Shown one piece after another: positions 35,036-42,591 of a stretch of DNA of 50,230 nt (its first letter is position 1; every line of letters begins with the position of its first letter). Origin of the DNA: DATLFP01 sp035540955 (lineage in GTDB: Bacteria > Actinomycetota > Acidimicrobiia > Acidimicrobiales > CADCSY01); the NCBI GenBank assembly GCA_035540955.1, contig DATLFP010000028.1, forward strand, positions 1 to 50,230, read 5' to 3'. Made by a program: the position numbers and the translations under genes. The notes beneath the pieces were generated by a model, which saw only the letters and a list, made by a program, of their open reading frames with translations, did no database searches and was not told the origin of the DNA.

Positions 35036-35625
35036 CGGGCAACGCCGATCATCGCGTCGCGGGTGACGAGGGCCACGAGCTCGTCCTCGCCGAGTGCGTC
35101 GGTGCCGGCCGGCCGCTGTGGCAGCACCAGGTAGCGAGCCTCGGCGCTGGAGTCCCACACCCGCACCTCGACCTCGTCGGGGAGGTCGCAGCCCATCTCG
35201 GCGAGCAGGGCCCGCGGCTCGCGCACGGCCCGCGACCGGTACGGGGCGCTCTTGTACCAGTCGGGCGGCAGGCCGAGCACCGGCCACGGGTAGCACGAGC
35301 ACAGCGTGCACACGACGAGGTTGTGTACCTCGTCGGTGTTCTCCACGACGATCATGTGGTCGCCCTCGGGTCCGCCGTAGCCCAGCTCGGCGATGGCGGC
35401 GGTGCCGTCGGCGAGCAGACGGTCGCGGTAGTCAGGGTCGGTCCAGGCGCGGGCCACGACGCGGGCGCCGTTCAGCGGGCCGATGTCGTCCTCGTAGCGC
35501 GCCACGAACTCGTCGATCATCTCGTGGGTCACGATGCCCTTGTCGACCAGCAGCTCCTCGAGGGCGTGCACCCGCTGCTCGATCGGAGACTGGGTCCGAG
35601 GGTGGTGGTGGTGGTCGTCGCTCAC
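35032..35625 (-). CDS. nthA: Nitrile hydratase alpha subunit, cobalt type
   Basis: 197 residues. The metal-binding motif is VCTLCSC (Cys106, Cys109, Cys111). Thr in the second position indicates the non-corrin cobalt form rather than the iron form (CSLC), a rule established for the family. The surrounding NLVVCTLCSCYPWPVLGLPPDWYKS and EPRALLAEMG are typical. The N-terminus has a natural run of four His. The enzyme hydrates nitriles to amides as an alpha-beta heterodimer or tetramer in the cytoplasm. The GTG start overlaps the beta-subunit TGA (GTGA). No amidase is present in the window. Confidence 0.93.
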   Translation of the reverse strand: MSDDHHHHPRTQSPIEQRVHALEELLVDKGIVTHEMIDEFVARYEDDIGPLNGARVVARAWTDPDYRDRLLADGTAAIAELGYGGPEGDHMIVVENTDEVHNLVVCTLCSCYPWPVLGLPPDWYKSAPYRSRAVREPRALLAEMGCDLPDEVEVRVWDSSAEARYLVLPQRPAGTDALGEDELVALVTRDAMIGVAR

Positions 35626-36242
35626 GTCACCCGCTCCAGGTAGCTCAGCCAGAGGTCGACGTGCACCGCCGCCCGCTCGGCGCCCTCGCCCCACAGCTCG
35701 CGCCCGTCGAAGCGCACGGTGGCGATCGGCTCGGACCGTCGAGCGTCGCCGTGGGCCTCCAGGTCAGGCAGCGAGGACGGCGGGTCGATCCGCACCACCG
35801 TGCCGCGGCGACCCCGCACGTAGCGCGGGCAGCGGGTGTGGCCGCGCGTGGTGATGCGCCGCACCCGCACCTCGTCGCCGACCGTGACGTCGGTCCCCGG
35901 CTCCGGCACGGTGACGCCGGCGCTGGCCACCGGGCGCGACAGCGGGAACCCGCCGCCGGCGCCCGCCTCCAGCTCCTCGATGGTCACCCGGCCGGTCTCG
36001 ACCAGGCGGGTGGCGACCCCCGTGAGCCAGTGCTCGTAGTAGCGCGATCCGAGGTAGTGCTCGGCGTCCATCCGCTCGATGGAGTGACGGAACTGCCCGC
36101 CGTTGCTGACGCCGAGGACGAAGCTCGCCATGGTGATGCCGAAGGCCCGCCGCTCCCAGTCGTGGTGGAACACCGGCTCGTCGATCTCGACCGCCGGCGG
36201 CCCGAACCCCTCCATCCCCCCGAAATCGTGGATGCCGTCCAC
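35622..36242 (-). CDS. nthB: Nitrile hydratase beta subunit
   Basis: 206 residues. The start VDGIHDFGGMEGFGPP is the usual beginning of the family, followed by FHHDWERRAFGITMA and RHSIERMDAEHYLGSRYYEHWL. The C-terminal SH3-like barrel includes VGDEVRVRRI, GHTRCPRYVRGRRGTV and VHVDLWLSYLE. It forms the active site with the alpha subunit. Beta-before-alpha gene order is characteristic of cobalt-type operons. The GTG at 36242 follows TACTGT after 6 nt, so the operon mRNA is probably leaderless. Divergent from the HelD-like gene. Confidence 0.92.
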   Translation of the reverse strand: MDGIHDFGGMEGFGPPAVEIDEPVFHHDWERRAFGITMASFVLGVSNGGQFRHSIERMDAEHYLGSRYYEHWLTGVATRLVETGRVTIEELEAGAGGGFPLSRPVASAGVTVPEPGTDVTVGDEVRVRRITTRGHTRCPRYVRGRRGTVVRIDPPSSLPDLEAHGDARRSEPIATVRFDGRELWGEGAERAAVHVDLWLSYLERVT

Positions 36243-36248
36243 GGGCTG

Positions 36249-36254
36249 ACAGTA
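36249..36254 (-). promoter_or_regulatory. Leaderless-type -10 element of the nitrile hydratase operon
   Basis: On the minus strand TACTGT, 6 nt, then the GTG at 36242. Confidence 0.5.
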
Positions 36255-36302
36255 ACGTCGCCCGCCCTGCCTGAGCGGAGGACAGGAGGCGTGAGGGGGC
36301 GC

Positions 36303-37967
36303 ATGGAGATCGATCTGGAGACCGAGCGCGCCGCGCTCGACCAGGCGAGGGCGGCCATCGACGCCACCCTCGACCGGCTGCTCAACAAGCCGAGGACCCA
36401 GGCCGGGGTGGTGTTCGCCGAGTACACCGACCCCTACATCCAGGAGGGGATCGACTCGATCTTCGAGGGCGCGGTGGAGACCCTGCAGCGTGACCTCGTG
36501 GTGTTCGGCCGCATCGACGACGACCGGCCGTGGCGCATTGGCCTGTACGGCGTCGACGACAACGGCGACCAGGTCGTCGTCGACTGGCGGGCCCGCTTCG
36601 CCGAGAAGTACTACCGGGCCACCTTCGACGACCCGATGGGGCTCACCCGGCGGGTCAGCTACGTGGGCCACATCGACGACCTGTTCGTCGAGGAGTTCAC
36701 CACCGGTGAGGTCGAGGGCACCTCGCCCCTCCTCGCCGAGCTGTCGCGCTCCCGCGGCGCCACGATGCGGGCCGCGGTCGCCACCCTGCAGTCCGAGCAG
36801 GACCGGCTCGTGCGCCTCGACCCGAGCGAGCGGCTCGTCCTCCGGGGTGGTCCCGGCACCGGGAAGACCGTGGTCGGCCTGCACCGCGCCGCCTGGCTCG
36901 TCTCCAACGACCGCCGCATCACCAGCGAGAAGATCCTCGTGCTCGGGCCCTCGGAGCGCTACCTGCGGTTCGTCGCCACCGTGCTCCCGACCCTCGGCGA
37001 GCTGAAGGTGAAGCAGACGACCTTCGCCTCCCTGCTCGGGCCCTCGAACCCGGCGGGGAGCGACGAGCGCTGGCTCGATGTGCTCGACGCGCTGGAGGCG
37101 TCGATGCTGCGGCCGGCACCGGTGACCATCGGCCGGCTCACCATCCCCGAGGACACCATCGCCGAGCTGGTCGAGCGGTTCGCGGCCCGGGTCATCCCGT
37201 GGCGCGACCGCCGCAGCCGGTTCCTCGCGGCGGTGCTGAAGATCGCCGAGGACGCCGACCTCCGCCGGTCCTCGGGGGCCCCGACGCTGCGAGCCGAGGT
37301 GGCCGACGCCACCAAGCGGGTGTGGCCCTCGTGCACGGTGCGCCAGGCGTGGTCGAAGCTGCGGAGCCGCAAGACGCTGCGGGAGATCGGCGCCCCCGCC
37401 GACCTGATCGAGCCGTGGCTGGCGGTGGAGGGTGACGGCGCGCTGCACGACGAGGTGCGAGCCCGGTTCGACGATGTGCCCGCCCGCTACTCCCACGTGA
37501 TCGTCGACGAGGCGCAGGACCTCTCGTTGCTCCAGCTGCGGGCCGTGATGCGGCGCAGCGACGGCTTCACCCTCGTGGGCGACGACGCCCAGCGGTCGAA
37601 CCCGGCCGGCATCGGCCTCGGTCGCGTCGGGTCGCTGCTCGACGCGCCGGTCGCCGAGCTGCGCACCGCGTACCGGATGTCGGCCGAGATCGCCGACTGG
37701 CTGAACGACCACGCCGACCGGCACGGCATCGGGGCGGTGGAGCTGGTCGGCATCCGCCCCACGGGTACGCCGGTGCGGACCGCCGGGACCGCCGAGGAGC
37801 TCCGAGGGCGCTGGCCGAACGTGGCCGAGATCGGGGCGGGGGAGGTGTGGGACCACAAGGGCGTGGAGTACGACGCGGTGCTCGTCGACGCCGCTGGGAT
37901 GACGCCGGCCGAGGTGTACCTGGCGGCGTCCCGGGCGGCCCACGAGCTGGTGGTGCTGAACTATTGA
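36303..37967 (+). CDS. Compact HelD/UvrD-like superfamily 1 ATPase
   Basis: 554 residues. A helical N-terminus (about 1-60) leads to a HelD-like segment VVVDWRARFAEKYYRATFDDP, then Walker A GGPGTGKT (182-189), Walker B VDEAQD (401-406), GDDAQR (427-432), motif V DHKGVEYDAVLVD (517-529) and a short motif VI region ASRAAHELVVL at the end. HelD proteins release RNA polymerase from stalled complexes and in actinobacteria can protect against rifamycins. At 554 residues it is clearly shorter than the ~700-780 of characterised HelD, so the function is inferred. The ATG has AGGAGG upstream. A longer upstream frame is antisense to the nitrile hydratase genes. Confidence 0.82.
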   Translation: MEIDLETERAALDQARAAIDATLDRLLNKPRTQAGVVFAEYTDPYIQEGIDSIFEGAVETLQRDLVVFGRIDDDRPWRIGLYGVDDNGDQVVVDWRARFAEKYYRATFDDPMGLTRRVSYVGHIDDLFVEEFTTGEVEGTSPLLAELSRSRGATMRAAVATLQSEQDRLVRLDPSERLVLRGGPGTGKTVVGLHRAAWLVSNDRRITSEKILVLGPSERYLRFVATVLPTLGELKVKQTTFASLLGPSNPAGSDERWLDVLDALEASMLRPAPVTIGRLTIPEDTIAELVERFAARVIPWRDRRSRFLAAVLKIAEDADLRRSSGAPTLRAEVADATKRVWPSCTVRQAWSKLRSRKTLREIGAPADLIEPWLAVEGDGALHDEVRARFDDVPARYSHVIVDEAQDLSLLQLRAVMRRSDGFTLVGDDAQRSNPAGIGLGRVGSLLDAPVAELRTAYRMSAEIADWLNDHADRHGIGAVELVGIRPTGTPVRTAGTAEELRGRWPNVAEIGAGEVWDHKGVEYDAVLVDAAGMTPAEVYLAASRAAHELVVLNY

Positions 37968-37970
37968 CAG

Positions 37971-38005
37971 CTCATATGTCACTACTTAGCGTCGGATGAC
38001 ATGAG
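37971..38005. repeat. Inverted repeat in an AT-rich gap after the HelD-like gene
   Basis: CTCATATGTCA (37971-37981) and TGACATGAG (37997-38005) are inverted copies apart from a 2-nt insertion in the left arm, with a 15-nt loop. It begins 4 nt after the HelD-like stop codon. It may be a terminator for that gene or an operator for the SDR at 38060. Confidence 0.4.
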
Positions 38006-38059
38006 CGAGCATGCGAGCGTGGCCCGAGCGGCCCGGCCGAAGGCCGAGGAGCGGACAAC

Positions 38060-38797
38060 ATGAGTCGCAGGGTTGCCATGGTCAACGACGCCGCCGGCTA
38101 CGTCGGCCCCCACCTGGCCCGGCTGCTGGCCCAGCGGGGCCACGACCTCGTGGTGGGCGACCCCGAGGACGGCCTCGTGGCCGCCCTCGAGGGTGAGGGG
38201 GCGCGGGTGGCGGTGGTCGAGGGGGTGCGCGACCTCGCCGCCGAAGGGGCGGCCGAGGCGCTCGTCGCGGCGGCGATGGACGCCTTCGGCCGGATCGACT
38301 CGGCCACCGCGTTCACGGGTCGCATCGTCATCGGCCGCTTCCTGAAGTCCTCGGTCGACGACCTCCGGGCGGCCATGACCGGCTGCCTCGAGTCGCCCTA
38401 CCGGTTCCTCCGGGCGGTCGTGCCGGTCATGGTCGAGCAGGGCGAGGGCCAGGTGCTGGTGTTCACCAGCGCCGCCGGCGGGCGACCCACGCCCGGCGCG
38501 CCGCTCTACTCGTCGGCCCGGGCGGGGGCGAACATGCTGGTGCGCAACGTGGCCGCCGAGGTCGCTCCGCACGGCGTGCAGGTGAACGCCGTGGGCACCA
38601 ACTTCATGGACTTCCCGGGCTTCATCATGGCCAACCGGGCCGACACCCCCGAGGGCCGAGCCAAGGTCGAGGCCCAGGTGCCGATGGGCCGGCTCGGCAC
38701 GCTGGAGGAGCTGGCCCACTTCTCGATGCCGTTCGTCGACGGCACCAGCCGGTTCACCACCGGCCAGTTCGTCGCCTACGCCGGCGGCTGGGTCTGA
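38060..38797 (+). CDS. SDR-family protein with altered active site
   Basis: 245 residues with the SDR fold. The cofactor loop reads NDAAGYVGPHLARLL instead of TGxxxGIG. The strand-5 Ser is in LVFTSAAGGRP. The catalytic YxxxK is YSSAR, with Arg replacing Lys, in APLYSSARAGANMLVRNVAAEVAPHGVQVNAVG. The C-terminal half is normal. The motif changes suggest altered cofactor handling or a non-oxidoreductase role. GAGGAG lies 9 nt before the ATG. A copy of the 47-nt hairpin follows the stop. Confidence 0.82.
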   Translation: MSRRVAMVNDAAGYVGPHLARLLAQRGHDLVVGDPEDGLVAALEGEGARVAVVEGVRDLAAEGAAEALVAAAMDAFGRIDSATAFTGRIVIGRFLKSSVDDLRAAMTGCLESPYRFLRAVVPVMVEQGEGQVLVFTSAAGGRPTPGAPLYSSARAGANMLVRNVAAEVAPHGVQVNAVGTNFMDFPGFIMANRADTPEGRAKVEAQVPMGRLGTLEELAHFSMPFVDGTSRFTTGQFVAYAGGWV

Positions 38798-38803
38798 CCC
38801 CCG

Positions 38804-38850
38804 TTCTTGGAGCAACCAGACGCGGAGAGCGCGTCCCGTTGCTCCAAGAA
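38804..38850. terminator. 47-nt hairpin element, copy B
   Basis: The outer stem TTCTTGGAGCAAC with GTTGCTCCAAGAA is 13 bp and perfect. The inner stem is ACGCG-gagag-CGCGT. It fills the 58-nt gap between the convergent SDR (stop 38797) and epimerase (stop 38856), fitting a bidirectional terminator. Relative to copy A, position 17/31 changes from G-C to A-T, keeping the pair. Confidence 0.65.
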
Positions 38851-38855
38851 GGACT

Positions 38856-39818
38856 TCAGACGAGCTGGGCGAGGACGGCGTCGTCGGCGCTGAAGTCGTA
38901 CTCGTAGCGGTCGCGGCCTTCGCGGTCGAACCACGCCCAGGAGTCGCGGTAGGCGGCCTCCAACCCCAACGACGGCGTCCAGTCGAGGTCGGCGAGGGCG
39001 GCGTCGATGGAGAACATGGCGCCACCCACCAGCGCCTCGCCCCAGTGCAGCAGCGGCGGACGTGCTCGGCGCGCGACCTCCATCGGCACGTGGACGATGT
39101 CGGGCTGCACGCCCATCGCTCGCGCCATCAGCGTGATGCAGCCGGTGATGCTCGTGACCTCGGCCCCCGCCACGTTGTAGACCTTCCCGACGGCCGCCGG
39201 GTTGCCGGGGATCGACGCCATGAGGTCGGCGACGTCCTGCACGTGCACCAGGTGCACGAAGGGGAACCCCTCGGCCGGCACCAGGATCGGTCGGCCCAGC
39301 TCGAGCTTGCGGAACACCGAGGGCTCGCGGGTGGCGAGCGGGCTCTTGGGCCCGATGGTGTGCGTCACCCGCAGGCACGTTGCCGGCAGTCCCGAGGCGA
39401 GGATGAAGTCCTCGGTCTCGACCTTGCCCACGCCGTAGGCCTTGCGAGGATCGGGGTCGCCCGGCGCGTGCCGCGGGAACGACTCGCGCACCGGCTGGAC
39501 GAAGCTGCGCTTGTACACGGCGACCGAGCTGGTGAACACGAGATGCTGGACGCGGTCGCGGAACAGCTCGACCATCGGCTCCAGGTCGGCGGGACGGTAC
39601 GCGGTGTTGTCGAACACGACGTCGAAGTCGTCGCGGTGGGGCGTGAGCGCCTCGACCAGCGCGCCCGGCTGGGTGCGGTCGGCGTGGATGCGGCGGGCAC
39701 CGTCGGGCAGCGGCGCCTCGTGGCTGTTCACGACGGTGACGTCGTGACCGCGGCGAGCGAGCTCGAACACCAGATGGAGGCCGATGTAGCGGTTGCCGCC
39801 GGTGACGAGGACCCGCAC
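38856..39818 (-). CDS. NAD-dependent epimerase/dehydratase family protein
   Basis: 320-residue extended SDR. NAD-binding VLVTGGNRYIGLHLVFELARRG, acidic residue after strand 2, VFDNTAYRP, and the catalytic region VFTSSVAVYKRSF with AYGVGKVETEDF (YxxxK reads YGVGK). The substrate-binding part carries VHVQDVADLM and VGKVYNVAGAEVTSI. It may act on a nucleotide sugar or other NAD(P)-dependent substrate. The GTG at 39818 is chosen because TACGGT lies 7 nt before it. An ATG at 39848 would overlap the divergent gene start. Confidence 0.85.
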   Translation of the reverse strand: MRVLVTGGNRYIGLHLVFELARRGHDVTVVNSHEAPLPDGARRIHADRTQPGALVEALTPHRDDFDVVFDNTAYRPADLEPMVELFRDRVQHLVFTSSVAVYKRSFVQPVRESFPRHAPGDPDPRKAYGVGKVETEDFILASGLPATCLRVTHTIGPKSPLATREPSVFRKLELGRPILVPAEGFPFVHLVHVQDVADLMASIPGNPAAVGKVYNVAGAEVTSITGCITLMARAMGVQPDIVHVPMEVARRARPPLLHWGEALVGGAMFSIDAALADLDWTPSLGLEAAYRDSWAWFDREGRDRYEYDFSADDAVLAQLV

Positions 39819-39825
39819 GCCGGGG

Positions 39826-39831
39826 ACCGTA
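39826..39831 (-). promoter_or_regulatory. Leaderless-type -10 element
   Basis: On the minus strand TACGGT, 7 nt, then the GTG at 39818 of the epimerase gene. On the opposite strand CAGACT (39835-39840), 6 nt, precedes the ATG at 39847 as a weaker match. Confidence 0.45.
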
Positions 39832-39846
39832 GGCCAGACTGCGGTC

Positions 39847-41073
39847 ATGGCGAGGCCGAGACGGCGCCGAGGTCCCGCACGGTGGCCGCTGCTCGTCCTG
39901 CTCGCCGTCCTGCTCGGCGGCGGGGTGCTCGCGCTCGTCACCGGTGAGCGCGGCGAAGGCGGGGACGACGACGTCGCCGGCCCGGAGATCCAGGAGCCGA
40001 TGGAGGTGCCCATCACCGACGTCGACGGCGACCCGGCGCCGATCGTCGTGGCCCGCCGCCCCTACGAGGTGACGTACCGGGTGGAGGGCTTCACCCCCGG
40101 CCAGGGCGCGGTGATCGACACCGAGCGCCGCTGGGTGCGGCCGCCGTTCGACAGCCGGGTCGAGTCCCGGGCCGGCGACGGCGAGCGGGGTCAGCTCACG
40201 TTCCTCCAGGTCGCCACGTTCGGCTTCCTGCAGACGGGCCGGGAGGACGAGGAGCCGGCGGTGCTCGCCACCGAGCCGGTCGTGGCCCCCGGCGACGCCC
40301 GCCTGGCCGCCGACGTCGACTCGGCGGTGGCGGCTGGCGTGCTCGAGTGGCAAGGGCAGGAGCGAACGGTGCTCGACCGTCGGTGCCAGGTGTTCCGCAC
40401 CGGCACACCGATCGACGTCGCCACCCCTGGGCCGCCGGTCGAGTCACCCCTGAGCTACGCCGACCTGTGCATCGGCGACGACGGCGTGCTGCTGCACGAG
40501 GAGTGGGTGATCGACGGCAACGTCTTCCGGCGCCGGATCGCCACGTCGATCGAAGCGCGAGACGACCTCGACGACGCGCTGTTCAGACCCACCGGTCTCC
40601 GCCCCGAGCCACCGGGCGACGGCGTGCTCCGGGAGGTGTCCAACGACAGCCAGCCACCAGGCGTCGACTTCTACGACCTCGTTCGGCCGCCCGCCGGGTT
40701 CGGTCACCTCGGACGCTTCGGCTACACCCCGCCCCGGGCGCCGCTCGACCTCACCCAGGGCGACCCGGCGAAGGTCGCCCAGCTCCTCGACGTCTACGTC
40801 GACGACGACGGTGGGCTGCTGGTCGTGGCGAACGGGGGGACGAGCGACCGCAGCCCGTTCATACCGCAGCCCGACGAGGAGGACGCCGTCGATCTCGGTG
40901 ACCTCGGCACCGGTGAGGTCGTGGTCGGCCTCCGCCAGCACGAGGTCCGGGTGGGCCTCGCCGGCGGTCGGTTCGTGCGGGTGTGGGGGACCATCGCCGT
41001 CGAGGACCTGATCGAGGTCGCCCGCTCGCTGCGGGCCACCAACGACCCCGACGGCGAGGTCACCCCGATCTGA
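39847..41073 (+). CDS. Membrane-anchored extracytoplasmic protein of unknown function
   Basis: 408 residues. A basic start (MARPRRRRGPARW) and one hydrophobic helix (PLLVLLAVLLGGGVLALV) anchor it in the membrane. The remaining ~370 residues are acidic, beta-rich and predicted outside the cell. A region of about 85-260 (VTYRVEGFTPGQGAVIDTER ... LCIGDDGVLLHEEWVIDG) is reminiscent of lipoprotein-carrier or sigma-regulator (LolA/MucB-like) barrels, but the resemblance is weak. Two cysteines (RRCQVF, DLCIGD) could form a disulfide. It converges on the substrate-binding gene with 15 nt between stops. Function unknown. Confidence 0.7.
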   Translation: MARPRRRRGPARWPLLVLLAVLLGGGVLALVTGERGEGGDDDVAGPEIQEPMEVPITDVDGDPAPIVVARRPYEVTYRVEGFTPGQGAVIDTERRWVRPPFDSRVESRAGDGERGQLTFLQVATFGFLQTGREDEEPAVLATEPVVAPGDARLAADVDSAVAAGVLEWQGQERTVLDRRCQVFRTGTPIDVATPGPPVESPLSYADLCIGDDGVLLHEEWVIDGNVFRRRIATSIEARDDLDDALFRPTGLRPEPPGDGVLREVSNDSQPPGVDFYDLVRPPAGFGHLGRFGYTPPRAPLDLTQGDPAKVAQLLDVYVDDDGGLLVVANGGTSDRSPFIPQPDEEDAVDLGDLGTGEVVVGLRQHEVRVGLAGGRFVRVWGTIAVEDLIEVARSLRATNDPDGEVTPI

Positions 41074-41088
41074 ACTGGCGGGGGGCGG

Positions 41089-42552
41089 TCAGCCGCAGGA
41101 GCGGCAGGGTGGGTCGTTCTCGTGGGTGTGGCCGTCGGCGTCGTGGTCGAACGTCTCGTTCTCGGTGGAGACGAAGATCGGCGCCGGATCGTCGGAGAAG
41201 ACGAACGCCTCGGCGGCGGGCCACGCGCCGAGCGTGTAGCGCACCCCGTTGTTCGACTTCAGCAGGATGCCCTTGCCCGGCTTGGTGAGCTCGTCGTTGC
41301 CGGTGCCGTTGACGTCCCACCACACCTCGACCCAGTCCTTGATGGCCCCCGGATCCTCGGGGGTGAACTTCACGAGCGGGGCGTTGACCCGCCCGCCGCG
41401 GGCGGGCGCCAGGAACAGCCCCTGTGACCACGTCTCCGGGGTCAGGCGCGGCCCGGCGTAGTGGATGCCGTTGAACACCGTCTGGATCGGGGCCTGCCAC
41501 ACGTTCACGCCGTTGCCCTCGAAGTCGCTCTCGACGTGGTGGTACGTGCGGTAGCCCGAGGAGTTCTCCTTGGCGTCGGTGAACACCCACAGCGGGCTGA
41601 AGCCGTAGGCGTGCTGCCACTGCTGCTGGTCGTAGGTGCGTCCGAAGAACGTCGTGTCCTGCAGCGCGACACCGTTGATGAACCACTCGGGGAAGTAGCC
41701 CTGGCGAGTGGCCTCCGACGTGAGGAAGATCGGGTAGAGCGGGTCGCACACGCAGGTGACGACGTTGACCCCGGCGGCCACCATCTGACCGATGATGTTC
41801 GTCGACTGCTGCTGCTGCTGCTGGATGTCGAAGGTGTAGGCCACGGCCCGCTCGAGCTTCATCCCCTGGTCGGCCAGCAGGCGCTCGAAGTACTCCCGGC
41901 CCAGCTTGGCGTACGGGGAGATGACGTCGCCGGCGCCCTCGAGGTAGATGAGCCCGAACTTCCTGACGTCGTTGCTCACCCGCACGTTGGTCCCGGCCCA
42001 CTTGGCCGGCCGGTCCTTCAGCCGCTTGGCCCAGTACTCGGTGATGTTCTCGTAGTACTCCTCGAGCGTGGGCAGGATCGTCCAGATGTACGGCGAGGTC
42101 AGCTTGTAGTACTCGCGGCTGTTCGACGTCGTGCACACGCAGATCACGCCGCGGGCCGCGAGCTCTTCGGTGAACGCCTGGCTCGCCGCCGAGGTGAGGT
42201 GGACCACGGCGAAGGGCTTGAGCTGGGTGGCGATGGTGACGGCATCGGCCCGGTTGACCTCGTCGCTGTCGGCCTCGCCGGTGCCGTCGAAGGTCACGTA
42301 CTTCACCTCGCGCCCGTAGGTCTCGAGGTGGGTGTTGTAGTAGCGGACGAACGCCTTGGCCGTCCGATCGACGACGGCGGGGTCGTCGTCGCCGCCGATG
42401 GCAGCGAGCGTCGCGGTGGTCGCGGGGTCCGCCTGGGGCCGGTAGCGGACGAGCAGGACCGAGTCACCGGTGACGCCCATGGCGGTGGCGCCGCCGTTGT
42501 CGCCGGAGAACCGCGGGAGGCAGATCGGCGAGTAGAGCGAGAACTCGGGCAT
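41089..42552 (-). CDS. LIV-type ABC substrate-binding protein, body after an in-frame TAG
   Basis: 487 codons from the ATG at 42552 encode the periplasmic-binding fold of branched-chain amino acid/amide (LivK-type) receptors: GDNGGATAMGVTGDSVLLVRY, AVVHLTSAASQAFTEELAARGVI and a second lobe. From this ATG the protein has no export signal. The frame continues upstream through codons PGPDTRCREDGA to a TAG at 42592-42594, and beyond it to an anchored N-terminus (42592-42963). The natural product is therefore probably one 624-residue anchored receptor with a CAG-to-TAG nonsense change. A run of six Gln is encoded at 41806-41823. It is divergent from the fused permease genes, its likely partners. 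Confidence 0.85.
   Translation of the reverse strand: MPEFSLYSPICLPRFSGDNGGATAMGVTGDSVLLVRYRPQADPATTATLAAIGGDDDPAVVDRTAKAFVRYYNTHLETYGREVKYVTFDGTGEADSDEVNRADAVTIATQLKPFAVVHLTSAASQAFTEELAARGVICVCTTSNSREYYKLTSPYIWTILPTLEEYYENITEYWAKRLKDRPAKWAGTNVRVSNDVRKFGLIYLEGAGDVISPYAKLGREYFERLLADQGMKLERAVAYTFDIQQQQQQSTNIIGQMVAAGVNVVTCVCDPLYPIFLTSEATRQGYFPEWFINGVALQDTTFFGRTYDQQQWQHAYGFSPLWVFTDAKENSSGYRTYHHVESDFEGNGVNVWQAPIQTVFNGIHYAGPRLTPETWSQGLFLAPARGGRVNAPLVKFTPEDPGAIKDWVEVWWDVNGTGNDELTKPGKGILLKSNNGVRYTLGAWPAAEAFVFSDDPAPIFVSTENETFDHDADGHTHENDPPCRSCG
41806..41823. repeat. Trinucleotide repeat (CTG)6 / (CAG)6
   Basis: Six perfect CTG units on the plus strand, encoding six Gln in the substrate-binding protein on the minus strand. 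Identical codons and no interruptions make it a candidate slippage site. Confidence 0.8.
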
Positions 42553-42591
42553 GGCACCGTCTTCGCGGCAGCGGGTGTCGGGCCCGGGCAG

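Noticed and set aside
36243..36302. Rifamycin-associated element upstream of the HelD-like gene
   Set aside because: I looked for the inverted repeat around a GGGGCTTGC-type half-site and did not find it.
36243..37982. Minus-strand extension upstream of the nitrile hydratase beta subunit
   Set aside because: It is antisense to the HelD-like gene and unlike any protein. The family start VDGIHD and a leaderless -10 fix the start at 36242.
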